In this document: in pieces, positions 32,692 through 40,035 of the stretch
How the letters are laid out: the number at the start of each line of letters is the position of its first letter
Numbering within the stretch: the first letter of the stretch is position 1
Assembly: GCA_964356295.1 (NCBI GenBank)
Contig: CAYHHE010000014.1
Coordinates: forward strand, 1 to 44,867
DNA length: 44,867 nt
Direction of reading: 5' to 3'
DNA from: CAVQGZ01 sp964356295
Lineage (GTDB): Bacteria > Actinomycetota > Actinomycetes > Jiangellales > Jiangellaceae
The notes under the pieces: model-generated
The model's input: the letters and a program-made list of their open reading frames with translations, nothing else
Told to the model about the DNA's origin: nothing
Databases searched by the model: none
Made by a program: the position numbers and the translations under genes

Positions 32692-34215
32692 TCATAGCGC
32701 CTGCAGGGCACGCATGGCGTCCAGCATGCCCGCTCCTTGGAAGATCCTGGCCCGCCCGAGGTCGGTCGCTGAGTCGGTCAGGACCTGCTTGACCTGCTCG
32801 GGGCGTCCGACGAGCTCGCGCTTGACCGAGAGGAAGCCGGCCGCCGCACCGGACACGTGGGGGGCGGCCATCGAGGTGCCCGAGCTCTCGATGTAGGCGG
32901 CCGCAGGGTCGGCGCGCTGGGCCTGCTCGAGCAGCTTGCCTGCTGCTGCCGAGATCACCCGCTCGCCGGGAGCGACCAGGTCGGGCTTCATCCGGCCGTC
33001 CCCGGTGGGACCCTTCGAGGAGAAGTAGGACACTCCGGTGGTGTGCGGTGAGGACGAGGTGGCCCCCACGGTGATGGCCTCTGCGGAGTTGCCGGGGTCG
33101 TTGATGGTGGTGTCGAAGCCCAGGCGCATGGCTCGACCGTTGGGGTCCTGGGCGTATCCGTACCCGGTGTTCCCGGCCGCGACGACGACCACCACGCCGG
33201 AGCGGACCAGCCTGTCCACCTCGCGGCAGACCGGGGTACGTCCGGCGGCGAACCAGGCCGGGTCGAAGGGGTGCCCGACGGAGATGTTGACCCCGTGGAC
33301 GCGGATGTTGCTGCCGTGCTCGTTGATCGCCTGGATGTAGAGAAGGGCGTCCAGCAGCGCCGTGATGTCGCCGGTCCGGTCGGCCCGCAGTACCTGGCAC
33401 GAGAGCAGCTTGCACAGCGGCGCCATCCCGGTGATCCCGGCCACGTCCATGGGTTTGCGTTGGTCGCTGCCGGCCGCATCGCGATACCAGCCCACCCCGG
33501 TCGCCGCGACGCCGGGCCCCAGGCCGCCGGCGACGATGCCGGCCACGTGGGTGCCGTGCCCGTTCTCGTCGACGAGCGGGTCGGCATCCCCGCCGATGAA
33601 CGACGCGTGCTCCACCCCCGCCGGCAGGTCGCGCAGGTTCGCGTGGTGCTGGAAGTGGATGTGCTCGGCGTGGATGCCCGAGTCGAGCACTGCCCACACG
33701 ATGCCTTCGCCGCGGGCGTCGAAGGTGCGCTGTGCGGGTGTGCACTTGGTGGCCGGGCCCGACTGGAGCATCAAGCCGGTGATCTCGAAGTTGGGCCAGA
33801 TCCGGTGGATGCACCCTCGGGGGGCACGGCTCGACGTTGTCGGCCGCGGCTCGCTCTGGTCGGTCGTCGCCGCGCCGTCGGCCTCGACCAACCTCCTGAT
33901 CTGCGTGGCGGTGAGCGCCAACGTCACGTAGGGCGAGGCACGGTCGACGTCGACCAGGTCGGTGGCTCCGGTCACCTTGCTGGCCAGGGCGGCCAACCGG
34001 GCCCGGGCCGGGCCGATCCCGTCCGAGGTCCGCAGCTCGATGACCACGCCGATACGGGAGCGTGGCTGAGCCGTCATCACCGCGCGCAGCGGCTCGGACA
34101 CCACCGAGTCCAGCACCAGCTCAGCCGGACTGCCCGATGGTGACTGCGTACCCGTCGGTGCCAGCTCCGCGATGTCGGGCTTGACGGTCGGACGCCGGTC
34201 ACGCGTCGCTGCCAT
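32692..34215 (-). CDS. Subtilisin-like S8 serine protease without signal peptide
   Basis: A 507-residue subtilase with triad Asp178 (VLDSGIHAEH), His220 (NGHGTHVAG) and Ser448 (SSGTSMAAPHVSG), and the oxyanion Asn in VVAAGNTG. Residues about 1-145 form a pro-domain-like region, with SRIGVVIELRTSDG and a strand-helix pair resembling an I9 inhibitor fold. The start is hydrophilic (MAATRDRRPTVKP) and lacks a signal sequence, so the protein is probably intracellular or needs another export route. Two Cys flank the segment before the Asp motif (RGCIHRI and TKCTPA). The start ATG 34213-34215 has GGAGG upstream. It heads a unit with the alpha/beta hydrolase 10 nt downstream, then the S1C protease. 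Confidence 0.92.
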   Translation of the reverse strand: MAATRDRRPTVKPDIAELAPTGTQSPSGSPAELVLDSVVSEPLRAVMTAQPRSRIGVVIELRTSDGIGPARARLAALASKVTGATDLVDVDRASPYVTLALTATQIRRLVEADGAATTDQSEPRPTTSSRAPRGCIHRIWPNFEITGLMLQSGPATKCTPAQRTFDARGEGIVWAVLDSGIHAEHIHFQHHANLRDLPAGVEHASFIGGDADPLVDENGHGTHVAGIVAGGLGPGVAATGVGWYRDAAGSDQRKPMDVAGITGMAPLCKLLSCQVLRADRTGDITALLDALLYIQAINEHGSNIRVHGVNISVGHPFDPAWFAAGRTPVCREVDRLVRSGVVVVVAAGNTGYGYAQDPNGRAMRLGFDTTINDPGNSAEAITVGATSSSPHTTGVSYFSSKGPTGDGRMKPDLVAPGERVISAAAGKLLEQAQRADPAAAYIESSGTSMAAPHVSGAAAGFLSVKRELVGRPEQVKQVLTDSATDLGRARIFQGAGMLDAMRALQAL

Positions 34216-34373
34216 GGAGTCACCCCTCCCCGCAGACGTCCCCGTTGGGCCCGCCCGGTGATCGTAGGGCGCCGAAGGACTGCCGGGGAAGCGTTCTCTC
34301 CCGGCACGCGTCCGCCGCGCCGATCCCGGCGTTGTGCGTGCACCGGCCGGCAGGCATCCGGGACGATGCGTTG

Positions 34374-34850
34374 GTGCACGACGCCGACGACCTGCCGGTA
34401 GACCCGGACGTCGGGGCGCTCACCGAGGCGCGAACGGTTCCACGGGCGCGTCCGAGGCGCTGGGACATCGTGCTGGCCATCGCCGCCGGCGGAGCCGTCG
34501 GGGGGTCGCTCCGGCTCGGGGTGAACCGGGTGGTCCCCACACCGAGCGACGGGTTCCCCTGGTCGACGTTCGCGGAGAACGTCTCAGGCTGTCTGCTGCT
34601 GGCGGTGCTGATGGTCTACCTGGTCGACGTGTGGCCGCCGCGTCGCTACCTGCGCCCGTTCCTCGGAGTCGGGGTGCTCGGCGGCTTCACCACCTTCTCG
34701 ACCTTCACCAACGAGGCGAGGGTGCTGCTGCAGGACGGCGAAGCAGGCCTCGCCCTGGTGTACGTGGGCGGATCGGTGCTGGCCGGGTTCGCGGCCACCG
34801 CGATCGGGCTGAGACTGGCCCGCCGGCTCAGTGGAGTGAGTCGACCGTGA
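34374..34850 (+). CDS. crcB: Fluoride exporter subunit CrcB/Fluc (first copy)
   Basis: A 158-residue fluoride channel subunit of the Fluc family. Four hydrophobic helices are visible, with the family motif GGFTTFSTFTNE in the third and FAENVSGCLLL in the second. About 40 extra hydrophilic residues precede the first helix. I take GTG 34374 as the start; the open frame reaches further back without homology. A GACGAT box lies 6 nt upstream. The gene is followed by DUF190 and a second crcB. Actinobacterial Fluc channels can be built from two different subunits, so this and the second copy may form a heterodimer. Confidence 0.88.
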   Translation: MHDADDLPVDPDVGALTEARTVPRARPRRWDIVLAIAAGGAVGGSLRLGVNRVVPTPSDGFPWSTFAENVSGCLLLAVLMVYLVDVWPPRRYLRPFLGVGVLGGFTTFSTFTNEARVLLQDGEAGLALVYVGGSVLAGFAATAIGLRLARRLSGVSRP

Positions 34851-34902
34851 CCCGTCGAGCGTGGCTGCCCGCAAGGATCCGGCACAGGAAAGGAGACCGG
34901 TC

Positions 34903-35253
34903 ATGAGGCTGGAGGGTCCGGCGACCCGTCTGACGATCTTCATCGGGGAGGCCGACCAGCACCACCGGCGTCCCCTCTACACCGAGATCATCCATCGAGC
35001 ACTGCAGTCCGGCATCGCCGGAGCCACCGTCCTGCGGGGCATCGAAGGCTTCGGCGCATCCACGGTGGTACACACCAGCCGACTGATGAGCATGAGCACC
35101 GACCTGCCGGTAGCGGTCATCCTCGTCGACGACCCGGCCAGGATCGAGGCCTTCCTGCCCGAGCTGGACGAGCTCATCAGCGAGGGCCTGGTCATCCAGG
35201 ACGAGGTGCACGTGGTCAAGTACGTCGGCCAGCCCCAGGAGCGCCGCGGGTGA
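34903..35253 (+). CDS. DUF190 family protein of the fluoride operon
   Basis: A 116-residue cytosolic protein of the DUF190 family, a PII-like ferredoxin-fold group often encoded with crcB. Seen are RLTIFIGEADQHHRRPLYTEI (helix with His residues), GIAGATVLRGIEGFG, and the strand PVAVILVDDP before an acidic helix. Its function is not established; by association it may modulate fluoride export. The start ATG 34903 has AAGGAG 7 nt upstream. Its stop overlaps the GTG of the second crcB (GTGA), so the two are likely translationally coupled. Confidence 0.88.
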   Translation: MRLEGPATRLTIFIGEADQHHRRPLYTEIIHRALQSGIAGATVLRGIEGFGASTVVHTSRLMSMSTDLPVAVILVDDPARIEAFLPELDELISEGLVIQDEVHVVKYVGQPQERRG

Positions 35254-35624
35254 CGGTGTGGCTGCTGGTCATGGTGGGCGCCGCCGTCGGTGCCCCCTGC
35301 CGCTGGCTGCTGGACCAGGCGATCCAGCGGCGTGCGCAGGGGGTGCTGCCCTGGGGCACGATGACGGTGAACGTCCTGGGATCCCTGCTGCTGGGGATGC
35401 TGCTGGCGCTGAGCCTGGAGCCCGACACCCAGACGCGGCTGCTGGCCGTGGCCGGGACGGGGTTCTGCGGGGCCTTCACCACCTTCAGCACGTTCATGTA
35501 CGAGACGGTCGTGCTCACCGAGGAGGGCTCCACCGCTGTGGGACTGGCGAACGTCGGGCTGAGCCTCGTGGCCGGGCTGGCGGCCGCGTTCACCGGCTGG
35601 TGGCTGGTCACAAGCATCACCTGA
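35250..35624 (+). CDS. crcB: Fluoride exporter subunit CrcB/Fluc (second copy)
   Basis: A 124-residue Fluc subunit of standard length with four membrane helices. Motifs are GAAVGAPCRWLLD near the N-terminus, TMTVNVLGSLLLGML (the conserved Asn) and GFCGAFTTFSTFMYE (the Phe/Thr-lined pore). It differs clearly from the first copy, which has a longer N-terminus, and fits the idea of a paired heterodimeric channel for fluoride efflux. The start GTG 35250 overlaps the DUF190 stop by 4 nt. Confidence 0.92.
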   Translation: MTVWLLVMVGAAVGAPCRWLLDQAIQRRAQGVLPWGTMTVNVLGSLLLGMLLALSLEPDTQTRLLAVAGTGFCGAFTTFSTFMYETVVLTEEGSTAVGLANVGLSLVAGLAAAFTGWWLVTSIT

Positions 35625-35704
35625 GCCAGGTCCGATGACCGGCAGTCACCGGGCCAGAGAGGAGCGAGCCAGGTGGGGCCACGTGCTGGGCCGGTGACCC
35701 GGTC

Positions 35705-36871
35705 GTGACGCTGGTCCGCCGACGGCTGACGTGGGTGATGTACGCGGCCACAGGCGCCTGGGCGTCGTTCGTGTACCTGCTCGGGCCGTCCACCCCGCAG
35801 CTCGCCGAGGACTTCGAGCTCGACCCGCGTCAGGCAGGGCTGTACGGGACGGCTCTCGCCCTGGGAATCGTCGCAGGCGGCAGTGTCAGCGGACCGGCCA
35901 CGGCACGGCTGGGACGGCTGCTGAGCTTCCGGCTGGGCCTGCTCCTGCTGCTGTGCGGTGTCGGGACGCTCGTGGTGTCAGCGACCTACCTGGTGTCCCT
36001 GGTCGCGGTGTGGGTCGGCGGCGTCGGAGGCGCCCTGGTGCTCAACACGTCCACAGCAACGCTGTCGCAGATCCATCCTGACGACAGTGCCGCCGCGATC
36101 GCTGAGGCCAACGCGCTCGCCGCTTGGGTGGGCGCGGCCTCTCCCCTGGTCCTCGGTGCTGTGCTGGCCGCCGGGATCGGCTGGCGTGGCGGCGTCGCAC
36201 TGTGTCTCGCCCTGGTCGGTGGGGCGCTGCTGGCCAGTACCCTGGCCCGGGGCTCCACCGCGGCCGCCTCGCCCGAACCGCAGCGATCGGTGGAGTCCGC
36301 GCCGGGACTGCTCAACTCACGCTTCGTGGCGACATGTGTCGCGCTGTTCGCCGCCACGGGCGCCGAGTTCGCCGTCACCTTCTGGGGCGCGAGCCTGCTG
36401 CGCGAGCTCACCTCGCCGGCCGGTGCCGCCGCGTCCATGTCCGCGGTGGTCATCGGCCTGGCCGTGGGTCGGACCGTGGGCGCCCGACTGTCCATGCGCC
36501 TGGACACCCACTGGCTGCTCGTCGGCGGCTTCGCGGCGGCAGCGCTGGGCTTCGGCACGTTCTGGACCGGACCCGTGCTGACGATCGCCGTCCTGGGCCT
36601 GTTCCTCACCGGACTCGGGCTGTCGATCCTGTTCCCGTTCATCCTCGACCGGGTCATCGACAACTCCGCCGGCGAGCCCGACCGTGGTCTGGGGGTCGCG
36701 TCCCTGGTGCTCGGATCGGCCATTGCCATCGCCCCGTTCCTGCTGGGTGCGCTCGCCTCGCTCATCCCCGTCCGGACCGCCTTCCTGCTGGTACCGGTTC
36801 TTCTCGGGGTGGGTGCCCTGGCAGTGCTGCGATCCCGACCGTCGTCCTCGACGCTGACGGCCATCACCTAG
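35705..36871 (+). CDS. Major facilitator superfamily transporter
   Basis: A 388-residue carrier with about 12 hydrophobic helices. The first half has LGPSTPQLAEDFELDPRQAGLYGTAL, interrupted here for clarity at helix 2, then the loop 2-3 region GPATARLGRLLSFRLG, a weak form of the MFS motif A. After a central charged loop (PEPQRSVES) the second half repeats the pattern with VVIGLAVGRTVGARLSMR. The substrate cannot be inferred. The start GTG 35705 lacks an obvious ribosome-binding site. It ends 2 nt before a palindromic operator for the copper operon, but its link to copper is unproven. Confidence 0.85.
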   Translation: MTLVRRRLTWVMYAATGAWASFVYLLGPSTPQLAEDFELDPRQAGLYGTALALGIVAGGSVSGPATARLGRLLSFRLGLLLLLCGVGTLVVSATYLVSLVAVWVGGVGGALVLNTSTATLSQIHPDDSAAAIAEANALAAWVGAASPLVLGAVLAAGIGWRGGVALCLALVGGALLASTLARGSTAAASPEPQRSVESAPGLLNSRFVATCVALFAATGAEFAVTFWGASLLRELTSPAGAAASMSAVVIGLAVGRTVGARLSMRLDTHWLLVGGFAAAALGFGTFWTGPVLTIAVLGLFLTGLGLSILFPFILDRVIDNSAGEPDRGLGVASLVLGSAIAIAPFLLGALASLIPVRTAFLLVPVLLGVGALAVLRSRPSSSTLTAIT

Positions 36872-36872
36872 A

Positions 36873-36893
36873 AACCCCTAGGGGGTAGGGGTT
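36873..36893 (+). promoter_or_regulatory. Probable CsoR operator
   Basis: AACCCCTA (36873-36880) and TAGGGGTT (36886-36893) form a perfect 8-bp inverted repeat around GGGGG. The CCCCTAGGGG core resembles known CsoR sites. The right arm overlaps the first two bases of the -35 box, so bound CsoR would block transcription of its own operon. Confidence 0.7.
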
Positions 36894-36920
36894 GCTCCCA
36901 GCGGCCGGCTGGGGTACAAC
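36892..36920 (+). promoter_or_regulatory. Promoter of the copper operon
   Basis: A -35-like TTGCTC (36892-36897), a 17-bp spacer and a -10-like TACAAC (36915-36920), followed after 6 nt by the csoR GTG at 36927. The transcript would be leaderless. Confidence 0.6.
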
Positions 36921-36926
36921 GGAGGG

Positions 36927-37226
36927 GTGGAGCCCGAGACGCCCAAGGTCGGATACACCGACCACAAGCAGGATGTGCTGGCCCGGCTGCGCAAGATCGA
37001 GGGCCAGGTGCGGGGACTGCAGCGCATGGTGGACGACGACACCTACTGCATCGACGTGCTCACCCAGGTCTCGGCCACCACCCGGGCCCTGGAGGCGACC
37101 GCGCTGCTCCTCATGCAGGACCACTTGTCCCACTGCGTCGCACACGCCGTCGCCGAGGGCGGCGACGTCGCGGACGCCAAGCTCAAGGAGGCCGGCGACG
37201 CCATCGCCCGCCTCGTCCGTTCCTGA
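36927..37226 (+). CDS. csoR: Copper-sensing repressor CsoR
   Basis: A 99-residue all-helical DUF156/CsoR-family repressor. The copper ligands Cys41, His66 and Cys70 have the exact spacing of CsoR (C-24 residues-H-3 residues-C). The helix LARLRKIEGQVRGLQRMV is the typical DNA-contact region. Cu(I) binding is expected to release it from DNA. The start GTG 36927 is 6 nt after a -10-like box and just downstream of a palindromic operator, so it should control its own operon. copZ follows after 20 nt. Confidence 0.94.
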   Translation: MEPETPKVGYTDHKQDVLARLRKIEGQVRGLQRMVDDDTYCIDVLTQVSATTRALEATALLLMQDHLSHCVAHAVAEGGDVADAKLKEAGDAIARLVRS

Positions 37227-37246
37227 CCGCCACGAGAGGCATCGCC

Positions 37247-37474
37247 ATGAGCGTCGTCGCGACCTACACCGTTGCCGGGATGACCTGCGAGCACTGCGTA
37301 GCCGCGGTGACCGGGGAGATCGGCGCGATCCCCTGGGTGAGCGCCGTTGATGTCGACCTCATGCCCGACGGCGACTCGCGGGTCACCGTGACCAGCGACT
37401 CCGACCTCGCGCTCGACGACGTCCGGGCCGCTGTGGACGAGGCGGGCTACGAGCTGACCGGCGCTGGAGGATGA
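37247..37474 (+). CDS. copZ: Copper chaperone CopZ (heavy-metal-associated domain)
   Basis: A 75-residue ferredoxin-like HMA domain protein that binds Cu(I) in the cytosol and hands it to the CopA pump. The metal site is GMTCEHC in the first loop. The rest (AAVTGEIGAIPWVSAVDVDL, then ADEAGYEL-like DEAGYELTG) follows the beta-alpha-beta pattern. The start ATG 37247 has GAGAGG 7 nt upstream. Its stop TGA overlaps the ATG of the next small gene (ATGA). Confidence 0.93.
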   Translation: MSVVATYTVAGMTCEHCVAAVTGEIGAIPWVSAVDVDLMPDGDSRVTVTSDSDLALDDVRAAVDEAGYELTGAGG

Positions 37475-37566
37475 GCACCGCCGCCCGGCTCGCCGGTTTC
37501 GCCCTGGGCCTGCTGCTCGTCTTCGCCATCGGCCTGCTCCTGGGACGACTGGTGGGGCCGCTGTGA
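37471..37566 (+). CDS. 31-residue single-pass membrane peptide in the copper operon
   Basis: A 31-residue open frame: MSTAARLAGFALGLLLVF, then AIGLLLGRLVGPL. It is one hydrophobic helix with single Arg residues near each end and no Cys, His or Met ligand beyond the start. The frame is fixed between two genes by 4-nt overlaps: ATGA with copZ upstream and GTGA with copA downstream. GGAGG directly precedes the ATG. From memory, similar helices occur at the N-terminus of longer actinobacterial copper-operon proteins; here only the helix exists. It may be a CopA accessory subunit or just a coupling peptide. Confidence 0.65.
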   Translation: MSTAARLAGFALGLLLVFAIGLLLGRLVGPL

Positions 37567-39812
37567 CCGCGGTGGAGCTGACGATCGGCGGCATGACGTG
37601 CGCCTCGTGCGCGGCTCGGGTGGAGAAGAAGCTCAACCGGATGCCCGGGGTCGAGGCCACGGTCAACTACGCCACCGAGAGGGCCCGCGTGATGCTGCCC
37701 GAGGGGATCACCCTCGCCGAGGCGATCGCCACCGTCGAGGCGACCGGGTACACCGCCGCGGTCCAGGAGCCCGCGATGACGTCGTCGCGGCCGGGCGGCG
37801 CAGAGGACGAGGTCCCCGACGACCCCGAGGTCGCGGCGCTGCGACGGCGGCTCGCTGTCTCGGCTGTGCTGACCGTGCCGGTCACGCTCATGGCGATGGT
37901 CCCGGCGCTGCAGCTCGGCGGCTGGCAGTGGCTGTCGCTGGCGCTCGCCACGCCTGTGGTGGTCTGGGGAGCCTGGCCGTTCCACCGCGCCGCCTGGCTC
38001 AACGCGCAGCACGCCGCGGCCACCATGGACACCCTCATCAGCGTCGGCGTCCTGGCCGCGTACGGCTGGTCGCTGTACGCGCTGATGATCGGCGACGCCG
38101 GTCACCTCGGCATGCGCATGACGGTCGATCTCGTGCCCGAACCAGGGCAGGCCAGCAGCGAGATCTACCTCGAGGTCGCAGCGGCCGTCACCACGTTCAT
38201 CCTCGCCGGACGCTACTTCGAGGCTCACGCCAAGCGGCGCGCCGGTGCGGCGCTGCAGGCGCTGGTGGAGATGGGCGCCAAGGACGTGGCGGTGCGCCGC
38301 GACGGCCATGAGGTCCGGGTGGCCATCGACGAGCTTCGGGTGGGCGAGGAGTTCGTGGTCCGTCCGGGCGAGAAGATCGCCACCGACGGCGTCGTCGTGG
38401 ACGGCTGCTCCGCCGTCGACGCCAGCATGATCACCGGTGAGCCGGTGCCGGTCGAGGTGGGCCCAGGTGACGCGGTGGTCGGCGCGACGGTCAACGCGGG
38501 TGGACGGCTCGTCGTGCGCGCCACCCGGGTGGGTGCCGACACTCAGCTGGCGCAGATCGCTCGCCTGGTCGAGCAGGCGCAGTCCGGGAAGGCCCCCGTC
38601 CAGCGGCTCGCCGACCGGGTCGCGGCGCTGTTCGTGCCGGTCGTCATGGCGCTGTCGGCGCTGACGCTGGGGTTCTGGCTCGGCGCCGGGGCCGGGACCG
38701 AGCTGGCCTTCACCGCGGCGGTCGCGGTACTGATCATCGCCTGCCCATGCGCTCTCGGCCTGGCCACGCCCACAGCCCTGCTCGTCGGGACGGGGCGAGG
38801 TGCCCAGCTGGGCATCCTCATCCGGGGTCCGGAGATCCTGGAGTCCACCCGCCAGGTCGACACCGTCCTGCTGGACAAGACCGGCACGGTGACCACGGGG
38901 ACGATGCACCTGGTGGACGTGGTCCCCGCGCCTGGTGCCGATCCCGCCGAGGTGCTGCACCTGGCCGGTGCGCTCGAGGACGCCGCGGAGCACCCGGTGG
39001 CTCTGGCCATCGCCTCCAGCGCCCGCGAGACCGCAGCGCTGCCCCCGGTGCAGTCGTTCACGGCGACACCAGGCCTGGGAGTCCAGGGGATCGTCGAGGA
39101 CCACGCGGTGGTGGCGGGCCGACCGTCCTGGCTCGTGGAGCAGTGGTCGCTGCCGCTGGACAGCACGCTCGAGGCGGCGTGCCTGGACGCCGAGGCAGGT
39201 GGTCGCACCGCGATAGCCGTCGCCTGGGACGGTCGGGCGCGCGGCGTCCTCGTCGTGGCCGACACCCTCAAGCCGACCAGCGCCCGAGCGGTCCAGGACC
39301 TCCTCGGTCTTGGCCTGCACCCGGTACTGCTCACCGGGGACAACGCCCGATCAGCGGAGTCGATCGCCGCCGCGGTGGGCATCGAGGACGTCCGCTGCGA
39401 GGTCCTGCCGGCACAGAAGGCGTCGGTGGTGGCAGACCTGCAGGCCGGCGGCCGAGTGGTGGCGATGGTGGGGGACGGCGTCAACGACGCCGCAGCGCTG
39501 GCACAGGCCGACCTCGGCATCGCGATGGGAACCGGCACCGATGCGGCCATCGAGGCCAGCGACATCACCCTGGTGCGCGGCGACCTGCGGGCCGCTGCGG
39601 ACGCGATCCGGCTGTCCCGTCGGACCCTGCGCACGATCAAGGGCAACCTGTTCTGGGCGTTCGCCTACAACGTCGCGGCGATCCCGCTGGCCATGGCCGG
39701 GCTGCTCAACCCGCTCATCGCCGGGGCCGCGATGGCGTTCTCGTCGGTCTTCGTGGTCAGCAACAGCCTGCGGCTGCGCGGATTCACCCCGCTGAGGTAC
39801 GACGAGCCCTGA
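37563..39812 (+). CDS. copA: Copper-exporting P1B-type ATPase CopA
   Basis: A 749-residue Cu(I) pump. The N-terminal HMA domain has Cys13 and Cys16 (GMTCASC). Eight membrane helices follow the usual layout, with the transport motif Cys394-Pro-Cys396, the phosphorylated Asp438 in DKTGT, the HP motif (AAEHPVALAI), GDGVNDAAAL, and the C-terminal ligands Tyr702-Asn703 and Met724 with Ser727-Ser728 in MAFSS. This set defines the P1B-1 copper class. One odd point is the stretch between helices 3 and 4, MTVDLVPEPGQASSEIYLEV, a loop of moderate length. The start GTG 37563 overlaps the preceding 31-residue gene. It is the last gene of the operon and converges on a small acidic-protein gene 4 nt away. 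Confidence 0.95.
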   Translation: MTAVELTIGGMTCASCAARVEKKLNRMPGVEATVNYATERARVMLPEGITLAEAIATVEATGYTAAVQEPAMTSSRPGGAEDEVPDDPEVAALRRRLAVSAVLTVPVTLMAMVPALQLGGWQWLSLALATPVVVWGAWPFHRAAWLNAQHAAATMDTLISVGVLAAYGWSLYALMIGDAGHLGMRMTVDLVPEPGQASSEIYLEVAAAVTTFILAGRYFEAHAKRRAGAALQALVEMGAKDVAVRRDGHEVRVAIDELRVGEEFVVRPGEKIATDGVVVDGCSAVDASMITGEPVPVEVGPGDAVVGATVNAGGRLVVRATRVGADTQLAQIARLVEQAQSGKAPVQRLADRVAALFVPVVMALSALTLGFWLGAGAGTELAFTAAVAVLIIACPCALGLATPTALLVGTGRGAQLGILIRGPEILESTRQVDTVLLDKTGTVTTGTMHLVDVVPAPGADPAEVLHLAGALEDAAEHPVALAIASSARETAALPPVQSFTATPGLGVQGIVEDHAVVAGRPSWLVEQWSLPLDSTLEAACLDAEAGGRTAIAVAWDGRARGVLVVADTLKPTSARAVQDLLGLGLHPVLLTGDNARSAESIAAAVGIEDVRCEVLPAQKASVVADLQAGGRVVAMVGDGVNDAAALAQADLGIAMGTGTDAAIEASDITLVRGDLRAAADAIRLSRRTLRTIKGNLFWAFAYNVAAIPLAMAGLLNPLIAGAAMAFSSVFVVSNSLRLRGFTPLRYDEP

Positions 39813-39816
39813 CGAC

Positions 39817-40014
39817 TCAGGTGGGGAAGCCTTCGTCCTCGGCTCGGTCCCGAGCGGCATCGGACAGCCCGGCGATCTCGTCGGCCACCTCAGCCACGCC
39901 GTGGTCGTCGTAGACGACGAAGCGCTGGTGACCGCTGTCGTCCTCGAATGCGTCGACGTCCAGCCCGCCGGGGTTGGTGTCCTCGGGGTCCTCGGGTCCC
40001 ACGGGGCGAATCAT
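39817..40014 (-). CDS. Small acidic protein of unknown function
   Basis: A 65-residue strongly acidic protein (MIRPVGPEDPEDTNPGG, then DVDAFEDDSGHQRFVVYDD, then a C-terminal helix EVADEIAGLSDAARDRAEDE). No Cys, no membrane segment, no family I recognise. It lies 21 nt downstream of the phosphatase gene on the same strand, and so is likely in the same transcript. ATG 40012-40014 has GAGGG 12 nt upstream, a rather long spacing. It could be a substrate or partner of the phosphatase, but this is a guess from position only. Confidence 0.6.
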   Translation of the reverse strand: MIRPVGPEDPEDTNPGGLDVDAFEDDSGHQRFVVYDDHGVAEVADEIAGLSDAARDRAEDEGFPT

Positions 40015-40035
40015 GGCAGCAGGACCCTCGGGCTG

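Noticed and set aside
34216..34373. Possible fluoride riboswitch upstream of the first crcB (GGTGATCGTAGGGCGCC near 34257).
   Set aside because: A GGTGAT start is present, but I could not trace the conserved pseudoknot and the closing stem of crcB-type riboswitches in this 158-nt gap. A covariance search would decide it.
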